Source: CAWBLP01 sp963789495
GTDB lineage: Bacteria; Pseudomonadota; Alphaproteobacteria; Acetobacterales; Acetobacteraceae
Length of the DNA: 64,000 nt
Direction: 5' to 3'
Assembly: GCA_963789495.1 (NCBI GenBank)
Contig: CAWBLP010000018.1
Span: 418,302-482,301 of the forward strand
In this document: piece after piece, positions 52,405 to 61,714 of the stretch
How the letters are laid out: every line of letters begins with the position of its first letter
Position numbering within the stretch: position 1 is the first letter of the stretch
The notes under the pieces: generated by a model
Told to the model about the DNA's origin: nothing
Databases searched by the model: none
The model's input: the letters and a program-made list of their open reading frames with translations, nothing else
Made by a program: the position numbers and the translations under genes

Positions 52405-52950
52405 ATGACGCGTGTTCATATCGGCCTGGTTGCGGCCGCGATTCTGGCAGGCGGCGTTCTGACCCCGGTCCCGGGCTGGGCGCAGCCCAATCCCTCCGCG
52501 GATCAGATCGTGAAGTCGCTCTCGCCGGTCGAGGGCCTGTCGCCCACGACGCGTGGCATCCGGGTGGCGCCCTCGCAGGCCGGCGCGGCCGCAGCCAAGG
52601 CGCCCTCGGTCAGCCTGAACGTGCTCTTCGCCACCGGTTCGGCGGAGCTGACACCGGAGGCGCAGCACGCACTGGATGCGCTGGGACGGGCACTGACCAC
52701 GGCCCAGCTCAACGCCTACCGGTTCCGCATCGAGGGTCATACCGACACAGTCGGTGCCGCGGAGCTCAACCAGGCCCTGTCGGAGCGACGCGCGGCCAGC
52801 GTCGTCGCGTATCTGGAAGGCGCCTACCACATCGACGCCAATCGGTTGCAGGCTGTCGGCATGGGCGAGCACGATCTGCTGGTACCGACGCCGGACGAAA
52901 CTCCCGAAGCCGGCAATCGTCGCGTCCTGGTGGTGAATATCGGCAGCTGA
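52405..52950 (+). CDS. OmpA-family protein
   Basis: 181 residues with a signal peptide (VAAAILAGGVLTPVPGWA, cleavage after WAQ). The OmpA peptidoglycan-binding domain begins at about 73: VLFATGSAELTPEAQHALDALG, FRIEGHTDTVGAAELNQALSERRAASVVAYL and GNRRVLV (the G-H-T-D and N-R-R-V motifs). Anchors the outer membrane or a periplasmic protein to peptidoglycan. AGGAGG before the ATG. Its pre-domain sequence (SADQIVKSLSP ... TRGIRV) resembles that of the split gene at 61055-63991 (SAQQIIRGLQP ... SRGIRM), so the two are paralogues. Confidence 0.92.
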   Translation: MTRVHIGLVAAAILAGGVLTPVPGWAQPNPSADQIVKSLSPVEGLSPTTRGIRVAPSQAGAAAAKAPSVSLNVLFATGSAELTPEAQHALDALGRALTTAQLNAYRFRIEGHTDTVGAAELNQALSERRAASVVAYLEGAYHIDANRLQAVGMGEHDLLVPTPDETPEAGNRRVLVVNIGS

Positions 52951-53185
52951 CGGTCCGGTCGCGCGGCGCCGAAACGGCTTGATCGGGCAAGGCGCCGCCA
53001 ACCGCCACCGTCGTGCCAACGAAGTCCGGCGTCCGCGGCCGACCTGTTGCCGTGTGCGGAACGCCGGGGATGCCGGACCTTCGGCCCACAGGCATCAAGC
53101 CCGCCACAACCTGGAGGCTTGAGCCACAACCCCATCGCGGGCTGAATTGGCTCCGACTCGACCCGCTCACCTAATATCCGGCAGC

Positions 53186-56100
53186 ATGAACTACATGCTT
53201 CACCGTCAGGGCGACGCGCGGGAGGCTGACGTCCTTACCGCCATCCTTCACCGCCAGTTCAGTGGGAACGCGATCGAGGCGGCGCGCGCCTACGCCCGGA
53301 TGAACCGCGTCCAGCGGCTGGAGGTCTCGGCGGACGGACGCCGGGTGAACGCCGAAACGCGTGGCAGCCGGCCTCGCCCCTACACGCAGATGGTCGTGCT
53401 GTCGTGCCGCGACGGTGAAATGCCGACGATCCAGGGCGCCTGCACCTGCCCGCAACGGATCAACTGCAAGCATGTCGCCGCGGTGCTGATGACGGCGTCG
53501 CAGCAACACCAGTTGCCGCTGCTGCAGACCATCCGGGCCGAGGCGCCGCAGATCGCCGATCCGGCGCTGCCGGCGCCGCTGTCGCTGTGGCTGGACGGCA
53601 TGGGAGCGGCCGAAGAGGCCGAGTCCGAGGCGTATCCGCCGCAGCTGCGCCAGCGGCTGCTCTACCTGCTGGAGTCGATGCCGCGCCCCATCGGAGCGCC
53701 GACGCTGCGCATCCGGCCGATGTCCGTGTCGGTGCTGAAATCCGGGGAATACGGGCGCAACGCCCAGGAGTTCGCCCCGTCGCGGGCGCAAGGCCCGCAG
53801 ATGCCGGCGTTCCTGCGCCCATCGGACCGGCTGATCCTGCGTCGCCTGGCATTCGCGCCGAACTATGGCTCTGATCCGGAAGCCGTGGACACGCTGCAGC
53901 GGATCATCGCCACCGGGCGGGCGTATTGGGGCAGTTTGCAGGGGCCGGTGGTAACGGCGGCACCGCCACGACCGGCGAGCCTTGGCTGGTCGCTGCAGGA
54001 TGACGGATCGCAAAGCCCGGTCATCACCCTGGCCGAACCGGCGGTCGCACTGCGCGTGCCACCGCCCTGGTTCGTGGAACCCGAATCCGGGCTGATGGGT
54101 CCGCTGCAACTGGACTTGCCGGAGGCGGTCGTCGGCCGGCTGCTCGATGCCCCCGCGGTGCCGGCGGAGCATGTGGAGCTGGTGCGCAGCGAACTGACCC
54201 GCCGCGTGCCGAACCTGACGCTGCCGGTGCCGACGGCGTTGGACGAGCCCGAGGTGGTGCAGGCGCCGCTGCGGCCGCATCTGCGGCTGCTGGTCGGCCG
54301 GCCACGGCTGCCGGGATCCGGCGCCACCTATTACGGCTATCAGGCAGAACCGCCGCCAATCCCCCTCGCCCGGATCGCGTTCGGCTACGGACCCTTCGTC
54401 CTGCCACCGGATGACCGGCGTCGGCTGCTGGTCCGTGAACGCCGACTGTATCGGGTGGTACGCGATCGCGCCGCCGAGGCGGCCGCCATGCAGCAGCTGG
54501 GCGAGCTCGGGTTCGACCGCGTCGGCCGCGTGACGCCGACCTGGCAGCGGCATCCCTGGGTCAACGACCTGATGCTGATGGAGGAAGACAGCGACGCGGC
54601 CTGGCTGGTGATGATGCTGCAGGAGGTACCGCGCCTGCGCGACGAAGGCTGGACGGTGGAGATCGACGACGACTTCCCGTTCCGCATCGCGATCGCCGAC
54701 GGCGAATGGACCGCCGAACTGGCCGAAGGCTCCGGCATCGACTGGCTGGAACTGCATCTCGGCGTGATGGTGGACGGCACCCGCATCGACCTGGTGCCGG
54801 CGCTGGTGACGATGATCGAGACCGCCGAACGGGCCGGATTGGCAGTGGGCGCGCTGCTGGACGGCCGTGACGACGGCATCCCGTTCCTGGTGCCGTTGGA
54901 TGACGGGCGGATGCTCTCGGTCGCGCTCGGGCGGGTGCGGCCGATCCTGCTGACGCTGCTGGAACTGTTCTCCGGCGGCATGATCGAGCCCTGCAGCGGC
55001 AAGGTGCGCTTCACCCGGCTGGACGCCGCCAATCTCGCCGCCCTGGAACAGGCCGCCGATGTGGTCTGGCAAGGCGGCGAAGCGCTGCGCGCACTCGGCC
55101 GCATGCTGCGCGAGGCCGGGGACACGATCCCCCGCGCCAATATCCCCAAAAGTTTCCTCGGTTCGCTCCGGCCGTACCAGGCACAGGGGGTGGACTGGCT
55201 GCAGTTCCTGCGCGGCGCCGAACTGGGCGGCATCCTGGCCGACGACATGGGACTGGGAAAGACCGTGCAGACCCTGGCGCATCTGCTGATCGAGCGGGCC
55301 GAGGGCCGGCTGTCCCAACCGGCACTGGTCGTCTGCCCGACCAGCCTGGTGCCGAACTGGGTGATGGAGGCCGAACGCTTCGCCCCGTCGCTGAAACTGC
55401 TGGCGCTGCACGGCCCCAACCGCAAGGAGCGGTTCGGCGAGATCGCCGCGCACGACCTGGTGGTGACCACCTATCCGCTGCTCACCCGTGACCACCACGT
55501 GCTGACCGCACAGGACTGGCACATCGTGGTGCTGGACGAGGCCCAGACCATCAAGAACCCGAATGCCGAGACCACCCGACAGGCGCTGCGGCTGAAAGCC
55601 GGCCAGCGCCTGTGCCTGTCCGGCACGCCGTTGCAGAACCACCTCGGCGAGTTGTGGTCGCTGTTCGACTTCCTGGCGCCCGGCTTCCTCGGCAGCGCGC
55701 AGTCGTTCCGCACCCGCTTCCGCACCCCGATCGAGAAGCGCGGCGACACCGACCGCCAGATGATGCTGAGCAGGCGCGTGCGTCCGTTCCTGCTGCGCCG
55801 GACCAAGGAAGAGGTCGCGATCGAGCTGCCGCCGAAGACCGAGATCACCGAACCGGTGGAGATGGGCGACGCGCAGCGGGCGATCTACGAGAGCATCCGC
55901 CTGGCGATGCATGCCCGCGTGCGCCAGGCGATCGCCGAGAAAGGGCTGGCGCGGTCCGGCATCATCATCCTCGATGCGCTGCTGAAGCTGCGCCAGGCAT
56001 GCTGCGACCCGCGGCTGCTGAAGCTGCAGACGGTGAAGAAGGCGAAGGCAGGCTCCGCCAAGCTGGAACGGCTGATGGAGATGCTGACTCTGGCCCTGGC

Positions 56101-56563
56101 GGAAGGCCGCCGGGTGCTGCTGTTTTCGCAATTCACCGAAATGCTGGCACTGATCGAACGCGCCTTGGCGGAGGCGAAGATCGACTACGTGATGCTGACC
56201 GGCAACACGATGGACCGCGCCACGCCGGTGCGGCGGTTCCAGGCCGGCCAGGTGCCGCTGTTCCTGATCAGCCTGAAGGCCGGCGGCGTCGGGCTGAACC
56301 TGACCGCGGCGGATACGGTGATCCATTACGATCCCTGGTGGAATCCGGCGGTGGAGGACCAGGCGACCGACCGCGCGCATCGGATCGGCCAGGATAAGAA
56401 AGTGTTCGTGCACCGGCTGGTGACGCTGGGCACCATCGAGGAAAAGATGGAGACGCTGAAGGACAAGAAGCGTGCGCTGGTCGCCAGCGTGCTGGACGCC
56501 GAGCATGGCGGCGCGCTGAAGCTGACCGAGGCGGATGTGGAGGCGTTGTTCGGGGTGATGTGA
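53186..56563 (+). CDS. SWIM-SNF2 family helicase
   Basis: 1125-residue DEAD/DEAH-type ATPase of the SNF2/RapA group. N-terminal SWIM zinc finger CTCPQRINCKH at about residue 83. Helicase: motif I LADDMGLGKTVQTLAHLL, II VVLDEAQTIKN (DEAQ), III LSGTPLQNHLGELW, IV LFSQFTEMLALIERAL, V SLKAGGVGLNLTAADTVI, VI DRAHRIGQDKKVFVHRLV. Probably remodels DNA-protein complexes or acts on transcription. The start at 53186 is chosen over TTG 53147 and ATG 53195 because it precedes the conserved region; the ribosome binding site is poor. Complete open frame over 3.4 kb. Confidence 0.92.
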   Translation: MNYMLHRQGDAREADVLTAILHRQFSGNAIEAARAYARMNRVQRLEVSADGRRVNAETRGSRPRPYTQMVVLSCRDGEMPTIQGACTCPQRINCKHVAAVLMTASQQHQLPLLQTIRAEAPQIADPALPAPLSLWLDGMGAAEEAESEAYPPQLRQRLLYLLESMPRPIGAPTLRIRPMSVSVLKSGEYGRNAQEFAPSRAQGPQMPAFLRPSDRLILRRLAFAPNYGSDPEAVDTLQRIIATGRAYWGSLQGPVVTAAPPRPASLGWSLQDDGSQSPVITLAEPAVALRVPPPWFVEPESGLMGPLQLDLPEAVVGRLLDAPAVPAEHVELVRSELTRRVPNLTLPVPTALDEPEVVQAPLRPHLRLLVGRPRLPGSGATYYGYQAEPPPIPLARIAFGYGPFVLPPDDRRRLLVRERRLYRVVRDRAAEAAAMQQLGELGFDRVGRVTPTWQRHPWVNDLMLMEEDSDAAWLVMMLQEVPRLRDEGWTVEIDDDFPFRIAIADGEWTAELAEGSGIDWLELHLGVMVDGTRIDLVPALVTMIETAERAGLAVGALLDGRDDGIPFLVPLDDGRMLSVALGRVRPILLTLLELFSGGMIEPCSGKVRFTRLDAANLAALEQAADVVWQGGEALRALGRMLREAGDTIPRANIPKSFLGSLRPYQAQGVDWLQFLRGAELGGILADDMGLGKTVQTLAHLLIERAEGRLSQPALVVCPTSLVPNWVMEAERFAPSLKLLALHGPNRKERFGEIAAHDLVVTTYPLLTRDHHVLTAQDWHIVVLDEAQTIKNPNAETTRQALRLKAGQRLCLSGTPLQNHLGELWSLFDFLAPGFLGSAQSFRTRFRTPIEKRGDTDRQMMLSRRVRPFLLRRTKEEVAIELPPKTEITEPVEMGDAQRAIYESIRLAMHARVRQAIAEKGLARSGIIILDALLKLRQACCDPRLLKLQTVKKAKAGSAKLERLMEMLTLALAEGRRVLLFSQFTEMLALIERALAEAKIDYVMLTGNTMDRATPVRRFQAGQVPLFLISLKAGGVGLNLTAADTVIHYDPWWNPAVEDQATDRAHRIGQDKKVFVHRLVTLGTIEEKMETLKDKKRALVASVLDAEHGGALKLTEADVEALFGVM

Positions 56564-56593
56564 TCGCAGGCCCAGGTCTGCTCGCGCCCCCCC

Positions 56594-57091
56594 TCACTCC
56601 ATTCCGGCGGACGCCTGTTTTAGCGCCGTCGTGCTTACAACCGTGCCGCCGCCTGGGTGCGCCGCATGATACTGCATCGAAACCTCGCGGCAGTCGCGAT
56701 ACACGATGTCGCCAAAACCGTGCAGCAACTCGCCGACGCATACCCAGAAGGCGATCACGCCCACGATTCTGAGCCGCGAAATGCGGATTTCGCGTTCATG
56801 TCGTATCCTGGCTGCAGACTTAAGTCGAGACGCGGTTCTTTCGATCGGAAGCAGAGGCACTTCCGCGCCATGGTCCGGGGAAGGATTTTCGTGAAGCCTG
56901 CGCTCCATCCCCATTTCCTCCAGGACCTGCCAGATCACAAACAACCCGGTCATGGCCGCCAGCACCGCACCGGTCCGTCGCAAGGCTTCTTCATCGTCGA
57001 ACTGCAGCGCAACAATGGTGCCGCAGAGGGCAATCAGCAGATTGATGCCCGACAGGACAAGCGCGAGCCTTGGAACCTGATTGAGCCTCAT
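56594..57091 (-). CDS. Hypothetical membrane protein of ATPase cassette
   Basis: 165 residues, not recognised. Predicted membrane helices around 8-28 (LALVLSGINLLIALCGTIVAL), 38-58 (TGAVLAAMTGLFVIWQVLEEM) and 109-128 (IVGVIAFWVCVGELLHGFGDI), with a charged loop between the second and third (residues 60-105). The ATG overlaps the upstream ATPase stop (ATGA), so the pair is probably translated together. A/T-richer than flanking genes. Could be the membrane partner or effector of the ATPase. Confidence 0.7.
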   Translation of the reverse strand: MRLNQVPRLALVLSGINLLIALCGTIVALQFDDEEALRRTGAVLAAMTGLFVIWQVLEEMGMERRLHENPSPDHGAEVPLLPIERTASRLKSAARIRHEREIRISRLRIVGVIAFWVCVGELLHGFGDIVYRDCREVSMQYHAAHPGGGTVVSTTALKQASAGME

Positions 57092-58650
57092 TGAATCGTC
57101 ATCAGCTCGACATTAGCCGGATAAACGGCCCTTCTATCGTCTCCGTTCTTTCGTGCAATTCCGAAATGCCGCGTGAACACCGGATGGAAGCAATACTCCG
57201 CGTCGGCGGACAATCCGAACGACCCGTCTATATTGTAATGGAACTGTGCGAGGCAATAGCGCGACGAGAGGCGATCAGATCCCGCGCTCTGACTTGACGC
57301 GGGAACCACTTTGCCGATCACCCCCATTGCGAAAAGCGTTCGCCAGACATTGCGAACATCGTCCTCGACGCGACGGGAAAAGCGGCGCTCAATCTTCCGA
57401 AGCTCGTTGAACGTGCATACGGCCGAGAGGTCCGGCAGGACGTCTTCACAGGTCGCTATCAGATCCGGGTAGATTTTGTAGTAGGGAACCAGGACCTGTT
57501 GCGCAATCAGCTTCTCGGCATCGGAAATGCCTTCTCTGATGGCGTCTTCATCAAGTTGGCGGAACTGCTTCGTCCGCTCGTATGATCTCGCTACAATACC
57601 GTTGAATATGGCGATGGAGTGTCGCGGCAGCAATTGCGTATGCCGTATTATGTAGGCAAGTGGATCTTCCGGCTCATTCATCGCATTCAAGAGGGACGGC
57701 GGCAGGATCGAACGATAAAGAGCATGAATTCCCTCCCGCGATTCGAGATTGATCGAGGCGAGGGTTTTGTAAAATTGCGGATCCTGTACTTGTACGAACA
57801 GACGAAAGCGGTGTGCAACCACCTTGAGAAGATCGATTGGTTTCCAGCGTATCCTGTATGCGGCGGTGTAATCCTTCATGATGTTCGCAGAGCTGCCGAT
57901 CAAGTGCATCTCGATCTCTTCGGGAAGGCAGAATGTTATATGGATTGAATCCGAATCATAGTGAACCGCATTCACGGCTTGCAAAAGCCCGCCTAGCACC
58001 TCTGCAAAAATCACGTTGCGGACAGGATATCGTTCCATGCTGTCGATCAAAAGAACGATTTTCGATAGACGCGTTTTGGCGAAGCTCAGCACGGCCGACT
58101 TTGCCGCCGCGAACAGATCGTGGGCCGCCCTCTCTGCTGGCCCGGTAAAGCCCCCATCTGCGACGATGTACTTCTCCACCGGAGCCAATTGCGCGCGCAA
58201 CTCACGATGGTGGCAGAAATTGTAGAAGAACTTTATGATCTCATCCCACAGTGCCTCCTGCCACAGTTCGGAAAGATACTCGGTAGGTACCATTTCTGAA
58301 TCGAAGGCCGGATTGGACGCGCGAAACTGGTTTGCTACATGCCTGGTCAACTGATGAAAGTGGTCCCAGGAGCCGATCGAGATCAAAAACGGCTCCCCCA
58401 CCTCAGGCGGGGAATCCAGCGAAACCGCACGATAGTCGCTGTGTAATGCCCGTATTCTGTATTCGGCCAGGATAGCGGATTTCCCACTTCCCTTGCGGCC
58501 TAGCAGGAGAACCGGCGCCCGGCTGAGTGCCTCACTGAACGGCGTAACTCGATCATAGATGATAGTATCGCTGTCCTGGTCCGCCCGTATGTTGGCTTGA
58601 TCAATGGGTCCCAGAGGTTCGCGATGCGTCAGCAGCCCTTCGAGCGCCAT
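57088..58650 (-). CDS. P-loop ATPase of A/T-rich two-gene cassette
   Basis: 520 residues. Walker A LLLGRKGSGKSAIL at about residues 48-61, and a Walker B-type strand KIVLLIDSMERYP near 200; the rest resembles the Sll1717-type P-loop ATPases that I only know by family name, with a long helical C-terminal part. No HTH, nuclease or TIR domain is evident. The ATG at 58650 is chosen because AGGGGGG lies 8 bases upstream; an in-frame ATG at 58695 precedes it. Base composition is close to half G+C by eye versus two-thirds in the surroundings, and it has its own promoter-like sequence. It could be a STAND-like sensor NTPase of a defence system, but that is inference. Confidence 0.75.
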   Translation of the reverse strand: MALEGLLTHREPLGPIDQANIRADQDSDTIIYDRVTPFSEALSRAPVLLLGRKGSGKSAILAEYRIRALHSDYRAVSLDSPPEVGEPFLISIGSWDHFHQLTRHVANQFRASNPAFDSEMVPTEYLSELWQEALWDEIIKFFYNFCHHRELRAQLAPVEKYIVADGGFTGPAERAAHDLFAAAKSAVLSFAKTRLSKIVLLIDSMERYPVRNVIFAEVLGGLLQAVNAVHYDSDSIHITFCLPEEIEMHLIGSSANIMKDYTAAYRIRWKPIDLLKVVAHRFRLFVQVQDPQFYKTLASINLESREGIHALYRSILPPSLLNAMNEPEDPLAYIIRHTQLLPRHSIAIFNGIVARSYERTKQFRQLDEDAIREGISDAEKLIAQQVLVPYYKIYPDLIATCEDVLPDLSAVCTFNELRKIERRFSRRVEDDVRNVWRTLFAMGVIGKVVPASSQSAGSDRLSSRYCLAQFHYNIDGSFGLSADAEYCFHPVFTRHFGIARKNGDDRRAVYPANVELMTIQ

Positions 58651-58709
58651 GTCTTGATCCCCCCTCGACCTGGCCACTTCAGAGTTGGAACTCAAACGCA
58701 GATTTCGAA

Positions 58710-58738
58710 GATTAAGCTTGGCTTGACATAAGACTCAA
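58710..58738 (-). promoter_or_regulatory. Candidate sigma-70 promoter of the ATPase cassette
   Basis: On the minus strand TTGAGT (58738-58733) and TTAATC (58715-58710) are separated by 17 bases, close to -35 and -10 consensus boxes. It lies 60 bases upstream of the ATPase ATG (58650). The region is A/T-rich against the surroundings, which makes chance matches more likely, so the assignment is tentative. Confidence 0.4.
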
Positions 58739-58907
58739 GTATTTCCTGCCTCTACTATCATCCGGCGAAATGAATCGTTGCGTATCTATTTCCAGCCGAT
58801 ACAATCCGATGACGGGCCATTCAGAGCCACTCCCAGGAGACCCCCCTCCCGCCCGCCTGGGGCGTATTCCGTCGCGCCCCGAGCGGCCGCGGGCGCTTGT
58901 TGCCACC

Positions 58908-60992
58908 CTACCCCGACGCCAGGGTGCGCATCGCCGCGGTCCGCTCGAACAGCCGCAGCAAGACGCGCATCGCGCGACCACGCTCGGTTTCCAGCTTCGG
59001 GTCCTTCTGCAGCAGCAGCATGGCGTCGCGATGCGCCATATGCAGCAGCCCCTCATGCTCCACCGGATCGGCCAGCCGGAACCCCGGCGCGCCGGCCTGC
59101 CGCGTCCCCAACAGGTCGCCGCCGCCGCGCAGGCGGAAATCCTCGTCGGCAATCAGGAAGCCGTCCTCGGTGTCACGCAGCAGCATCAGCCGCCGGCGCG
59201 CCGTCTCGTTCACCCAGTCCTCGTGCAGCAGCAGGCAGAAGCTTGCCTCCGTCCCCCGCCCCACCCGGCCGCGCAACTGGTGCAACTGCGCCAGGCCGAA
59301 GCGTTCCGCATGCTCGATCACCATCACGCTCGCCTGCGGCACGTCGACGCCGACCTCCACCACCGTCGTCGCCACCAGCAGCCGGATGGTTCCTGCGACG
59401 AACCCGGCCAGCGCCGCGTCCCGCACCTCAGGGGTCTGCTGTCCATGCGCCAGCCCGACGCGCTCGCCGAACCGGGCGTGCAACTGGGCGAAGCGATCCT
59501 CGGCCGCGGCAAGGTCCAACGCCTCGCTCTCCGCCACCAGCGGGCACACCCAATAGACCTGCCGGCCCCGATCCAATTGCCGCGCCACCCCATCCAGCAC
59601 GTCGGGCAGCGTCCCCAGCGAGTGCAGCGTGGTGCGGATCGGCTGCCGCCCGGCCGGCTTCTCGGTCAGCCGCGACACATCCATCTCGCCCCACTGGGTC
59701 AGCAGCAGCGTGCGCGGGATCGGCGTCGCGGTCATCACCAGCACGTCGGTCTGCGCGCCCTTGCTGCCCAGCAGCAGCCGCTGGTCCACGCCGAACCGGT
59801 GCTGCTCGTCGATCACCGCCAGCGCGAGATCGCGATACTGCACCGAGTCCTGGAACAGCGCATGCGTGCCGACCACGATCTGCAACGAGCCATCCGCCAG
59901 GGTGCGCAGCAGCCGCGCCCGCGCCCGGCCCTTCACCGAGCCCGTCAGCAGCGCGACCGGCACCGGCGCCAGATGGCTGAGCGTGCGATGGTGCTGCTTT
60001 GCCAGCACCTCGGTGGGCGCCATCAGCGCCGCCTGGGCGCCGCATTCCACCGCGCGCAGCATGGCCAGCAGCGCCACCAGCGTCTTGCCGGAGCCGACAT
60101 CGCCCTGCAGCAGCCGCAGCATGCGATGCGGCGCGGCCAGGTCGGCATCGATCTCCGCCAGGGCGTGCACCTGCGAAGCGGTGAGCGGCAGGCCGAACCG
60201 CGCCAGCGCCTGGTCGCGCAGATGCGAATCCCCCACCAGCGGCCGCCCCGGCCGGGCGCGGACCCGGCCGCGCACCACCGACAGCGCCACCTGTCCGGCC
60301 AGCATCTCGTCATAGGCCAGCCGCGCCCGCGGCCCGGCCGGCTCCTTCGGCGCATCGCTCCCTGCGTCCTTGGGTAGTTCGACCGGCATCTGCACGGCGC
60401 GCAGGGCGTCCTTGAAACTCAACCATTTTTCCCGCCGCAGCAGCGCGGGATCGTGCCACTCCGGAAAATCCGGCAGCCGGGTGAGTGCCTGCGTCATGGC
60501 CTGGAAGACCTGGCGCGGCCACAGCCCGGCGGTCAGCGGCCAGACCGGCTCGATCGCCGGCAGCCGTTCGGCCTGCTCCGCCGGCACGACATGATCGGGA
60601 TGCGGCATGACGATGCGGCCGTTGAAGGAGTCGAGCTTGCCGGAGACCAGCAGCCGCGCGCCCAGCGGCATCTGCGCCTCCCGGGTGAGCCGGAAGAACA
60701 CCAGTTCGGCCAGGCCGGTGGCATCCTTGACCACCACGCGCCAGGGCTGGCGGGGATTGGCGGGCCGGTCGTGGCGCAGGACCTCGACGGCGAGGGTGGC
60801 CACGGTGCCGGGCCGAGCTTCTGCGATGGTGGGGCGGATGCGGCGGTCGAGATAGGTTTCGGGGAGGTGGAACAGCAGGTCGATCACCCGCTCCCCGCCG
60901 ACGACGCGTGCGATCAATCCGGCGACCGCGGGACCGACGCCTCGCAGGCTGGCAAGCGGCTCGAACAAGGGGTTCAGAGGATCGTCTGGCAC
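58908..60992 (-). CDS. recG: ATP-dependent DNA helicase RecG
   Basis: Junction-specific helicase that reverses stalled forks and branch-migrates Holliday junctions. 694 residues. N-terminal wedge (LASLRGVGPAVAGLIARV, OB fold), Walker A QGDVGSGKTLVALLAML, DEQH in VIDEQHRFGVDQR, TATPIPRTL, and the C-terminal ATTVVEVGVDVPQA and QLRGRVGRGTEASFCLLL. The GTG start at 60992 is chosen: an ATG in a longer frame (61037) would add residues not in the family. Ends just before the ATPase cassette. Confidence 0.95.
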   Translation of the reverse strand: MPDDPLNPLFEPLASLRGVGPAVAGLIARVVGGERVIDLLFHLPETYLDRRIRPTIAEARPGTVATLAVEVLRHDRPANPRQPWRVVVKDATGLAELVFFRLTREAQMPLGARLLVSGKLDSFNGRIVMPHPDHVVPAEQAERLPAIEPVWPLTAGLWPRQVFQAMTQALTRLPDFPEWHDPALLRREKWLSFKDALRAVQMPVELPKDAGSDAPKEPAGPRARLAYDEMLAGQVALSVVRGRVRARPGRPLVGDSHLRDQALARFGLPLTASQVHALAEIDADLAAPHRMLRLLQGDVGSGKTLVALLAMLRAVECGAQAALMAPTEVLAKQHHRTLSHLAPVPVALLTGSVKGRARARLLRTLADGSLQIVVGTHALFQDSVQYRDLALAVIDEQHRFGVDQRLLLGSKGAQTDVLVMTATPIPRTLLLTQWGEMDVSRLTEKPAGRQPIRTTLHSLGTLPDVLDGVARQLDRGRQVYWVCPLVAESEALDLAAAEDRFAQLHARFGERVGLAHGQQTPEVRDAALAGFVAGTIRLLVATTVVEVGVDVPQASVMVIEHAERFGLAQLHQLRGRVGRGTEASFCLLLHEDWVNETARRRLMLLRDTEDGFLIADEDFRLRGGGDLLGTRQAGAPGFRLADPVEHEGLLHMAHRDAMLLLQKDPKLETERGRAMRVLLRLFERTAAMRTLASG

Positions 60993-61054
60993 GGCATCTT
61001 CATGGCAGGCCGCCCCAGCCGACGCCAACAGCCGCAAGTTGATGGGCAGCCTCG

Positions 61055-61714
61055 CTATTTCGGGGCCGAAGCAGGGGGGGCGGGAACCGAGCTTCGCATG
61101 CCGGCTGCGATCGCGTCGTCCGGCGTCGACGCCTCAGGGGGCTTCTCCCCCTCTAAAATGTAAATCTCGACACGCCGGTTACATGCGTCGTCAAGGCCTG
61201 CCGCACTCTCCTTGAGCGGAGCCAAGGCGCCGGAACCGCCGAAGGCTAGGCGTGACCGTGGGATGCCTTCCCCCGCCAAGAATTGGACGGTCGCCTCAGC
61301 ACGACGGATCGAGAGAACGTCGTTTACTTCGGGGCTGCCGGTAGCGTCGGCATACCCACGAACGAAAAACAGACGGCCAGCATTAACTTCAGTCTTCAAC
61401 TTGGTTGCAGCGTTGGCGAGTGTCACCCGCAGCTGTGGCGTAATGGTGCTGCGCCCGGTTTCGAAGCCGATCAGAGTTGCCGATGCACGCGACCCTGCAA
61501 GATTGCAGTCCTGCGCACCGGTCTCAATCGTCAGTGGTCCGGGCACCATTCTGATGCCACGCGAATGTTCGATTCCTCGCGTAGGACTGACATTCAGTTC
61601 CGGCTGCAAACCCCTAATGATCTGCTGCGCGCTTATCGCGGCCGTCTGCGCGCTCATCGCGGGCGTCTGTTCGACCCTCCCGGCTTGCCCGTTCATGGCA
61701 GCCTTTCCTTCTAG
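61055..61714 (-). pseudogene. OmpA-domain protein, 3' half of a split gene
   Basis: The frame (ATG 61696) encodes SAQQIIRGLQPELNVSP ... IRMVPG and an OmpA domain: LIGFETGRSTITPQLRVTLANAATKL, FFVRGYADATGSPEVNDVLSIRRAEATVQFL and the ACNRRVEIYIL end. There is no signal peptide. Reading upstream from ATG 61696, the frame continues through GCC-GCT-AAG-GGA to the CTAG target duplication at 61711-61714 without a stop, and if the IS1380 element is removed it joins in frame the signal-peptide ORF at 63335-63991. So this is the 3' half of one gene split by the IS. An AAGGAAAGG just before 61696 could still allow translation of a cytoplasmic fragment. Confidence 0.8.

Noticed and set aside
53171..56506. 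A 1111-codon open frame on the minus strand opposite the SNF2 helicase
   Set aside because: It is the reverse-complement shadow of the helicase gene in G+C-rich DNA, full of Gln/His/Arg runs, with no family similarity. The plus-strand protein has all helicase motifs.
61555..61590. GTTCGATTCC flanked by ACGCGA/TCGCGT resembling a tRNA T-arm
   Set aside because: It lies inside the OmpA coding frame and I find no matching acceptor, D or anticodon arms.
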